This document shows positions 63,409 through 64,000 of a stretch of 64,000 bases of DNA, piece after piece. Source of the stretch: Clostridium sp. CS001 (lineage in GTDB: Bacteria; Bacillota; Clostridia; Clostridiales; Clostridiaceae); the NCBI RefSeq assembly GCF_020443565.1, contig NZ_JAIZZN010000017.1, positions 1 through 64,000 on the forward strand. Reading direction: 5' to 3'. Under the pieces are notes generated by a model that made no database searches, was not told where the DNA came from, and was given only the letters and a program-made list of their open reading frames with translations. Both the position numbers and the translations under genes were made by a program. The number at the start of each line of letters is the position of its first letter. The stretch's first letter is position 1.

Positions 63409-64000
63409 AATTAAAATATCTATTTAATAATAAAGATTTAGCCCATATGATACTTAATAATTGGGAGAATGATAATAAGGATTCTGATTTACTAAACTAT
63501 TTTAGAATTTCATCAAATGCAGTTTACTGGTGTAAAAACCAAGGGAATACTTTTTTTCTTAGATTTGTAGCTGCCGAAGAAAAGTCTATGGAGAAAATAC
63601 TTGCAGAACTTGAGTTTTTAACATATTTACGGAATTGTGGCTATCCGGCAGTGGAGACCATATTATCTAAAGCTGGTAATGAACTTGAAGTTGTAAATAC
63701 ACCTTGGGGAGTTTATTATGCAGTTGCATTTAAAAAAGTGTCAGGTAAACAACTAAGTGAAGTACCGTTAACAGATGACATTATTTTTGGCTTAGGTGAA
63801 TCCCTAGGGAGATTGCATAGGCTAAGTAGTGAATATACACCATTAAAAGAAAGACGTATGGACTGGAAGGAAACAATGGACTGGATAGAGGTTGTATTAC
63901 AGGGTTTTCCAGAGGAAATTGCGGCTAAAGAAGAACTACGCATACTTAAAGATTATTTTCTCAAATTATCTGCTACAAAGGAGAACTTTGGTCTTATCCA
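63402..64000 (+). CDS. Aminoglycoside phosphotransferase-family protein, cut by window end
   Basis: The start ATG at 63402 lies within the last codons of the rsgA-like gene, so the pair is translationally coupled. The visible 199 residues show an APH/choline-kinase N-lobe (FRISSNAVYWCKNQGNTFFLRF, FLTYLRNCGYPAVETI) and the hinge and following helix ending LGESLGRLHRL. The catalytic HGD loop lies beyond the window. It may phosphorylate an antibiotic or a small metabolite; the family cannot be narrowed from this half. Confidence 0.75.
   Translation, partial: MLKLKYLFNNKDLAHMILNNWENDNKDSDLLNYFRISSNAVYWCKNQGNTFFLRFVAAEEKSMEKILAELEFLTYLRNCGYPAVETILSKAGNELEVVNTPWGVYYAVAFKKVSGKQLSEVPLTDDIIFGLGESLGRLHRLSSEYTPLKERRMDWKETMDWIEVVLQGFPEEIAAKEELRILKDYFLKLSATKENFGLI

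Noticed and set aside
1-64000. tRNA and rRNA genes, and CRISPR arrays
   Set aside because: I looked for T-loop motifs, conserved rRNA stretches and regularly spaced repeats on both strands and found none I could support.

Overview
The window is low-GC, densely coded DNA from a Clostridium-type Firmicute. It carries a lysine riboswitch, a sigma-54 regulated cysteine desulfidase, CdsR/CdsB-like genes, WhiA/YvcK/RapZ, MinJ/CtpA/FtsEX, DUF1540 and DUF421/DUF4363 proteins, strong AGGAGG ribosome-binding sites and hairpin-plus-U terminators. The species cannot be read from the sequence. Most of the window is chromosomal core with gene order like Bacillus/Clostridium; the accessory signal lies in introns, repeats and intergenic RNA structures.

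Layout. 1-110: 3' end (domains V and VI) of a group II intron whose body is outside the window. 199-5345: small membrane protein, ftsE-ftsX, ctpA and minJ (division and envelope). 5390-6793: long palindromic repeat, coiled-coil peptide, ridA. 6938-11792: uvrB-uvrA. 11862-15023: FHA protein, SEDS glycosyltransferase and class B PBP (peptidoglycan synthesis). 15210-23513: ydjM-like gene, uvrC, murB, rapZ-yvcK-whiA, ytoI-like regulator. 23607-29957: dnaE split by a complete 2778-bp group II intron that encodes an RT/HNH protein. 30278-33116: pfkA and pyk. 33441-45364: mixed metabolic, envelope and stress genes (DUF1540, RlmD-type methyltransferase, secreted helical protein, rhomboid, TipA-type MerR, tocopherol-cyclase-like, carbonic anhydrase, lepB, pepV, dipeptide epimerase, helD). 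45568-50601: CYTH protein, DUF4363/DUF421 pair, sigma-54 activator and cysteine desulfidase. 50668-50953: probable structured ncRNA. 51120-54429: repeat protein, MoxR ATPase and metallopeptidase/VWA protein. 54528-58449: truA, ferredoxin-DUF362 protein, membrane protein, twin P-loop ATPase. 58677-61539: lysine riboswitch, lysC, lysA. 61547-64000: palindromic repeat, an attenuator-like leader with a tiny uORF, an RsgA-like GTPase and an APH-family kinase cut by the window edge.

The most notable points are four. (1) The group II intron in dnaE has ends that can be placed to the base: joining 25716 to 28495 restores an uninterrupted 1190-residue DnaE. (2) A family of about 245-bp full-length palindromes occurs three times, plus one mini-copy, and the arms have diverged between copies while staying complementary. 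(3) The uORF/multi-hairpin leader before rsgA2-APH looks like ribosome-sensing attenuation. (4) A promoter-driven, terminator-ended structured RNA of about 285 nt lies upstream of the MoxR/VWA cluster. All calls come from reading the sequence; no database search was run.
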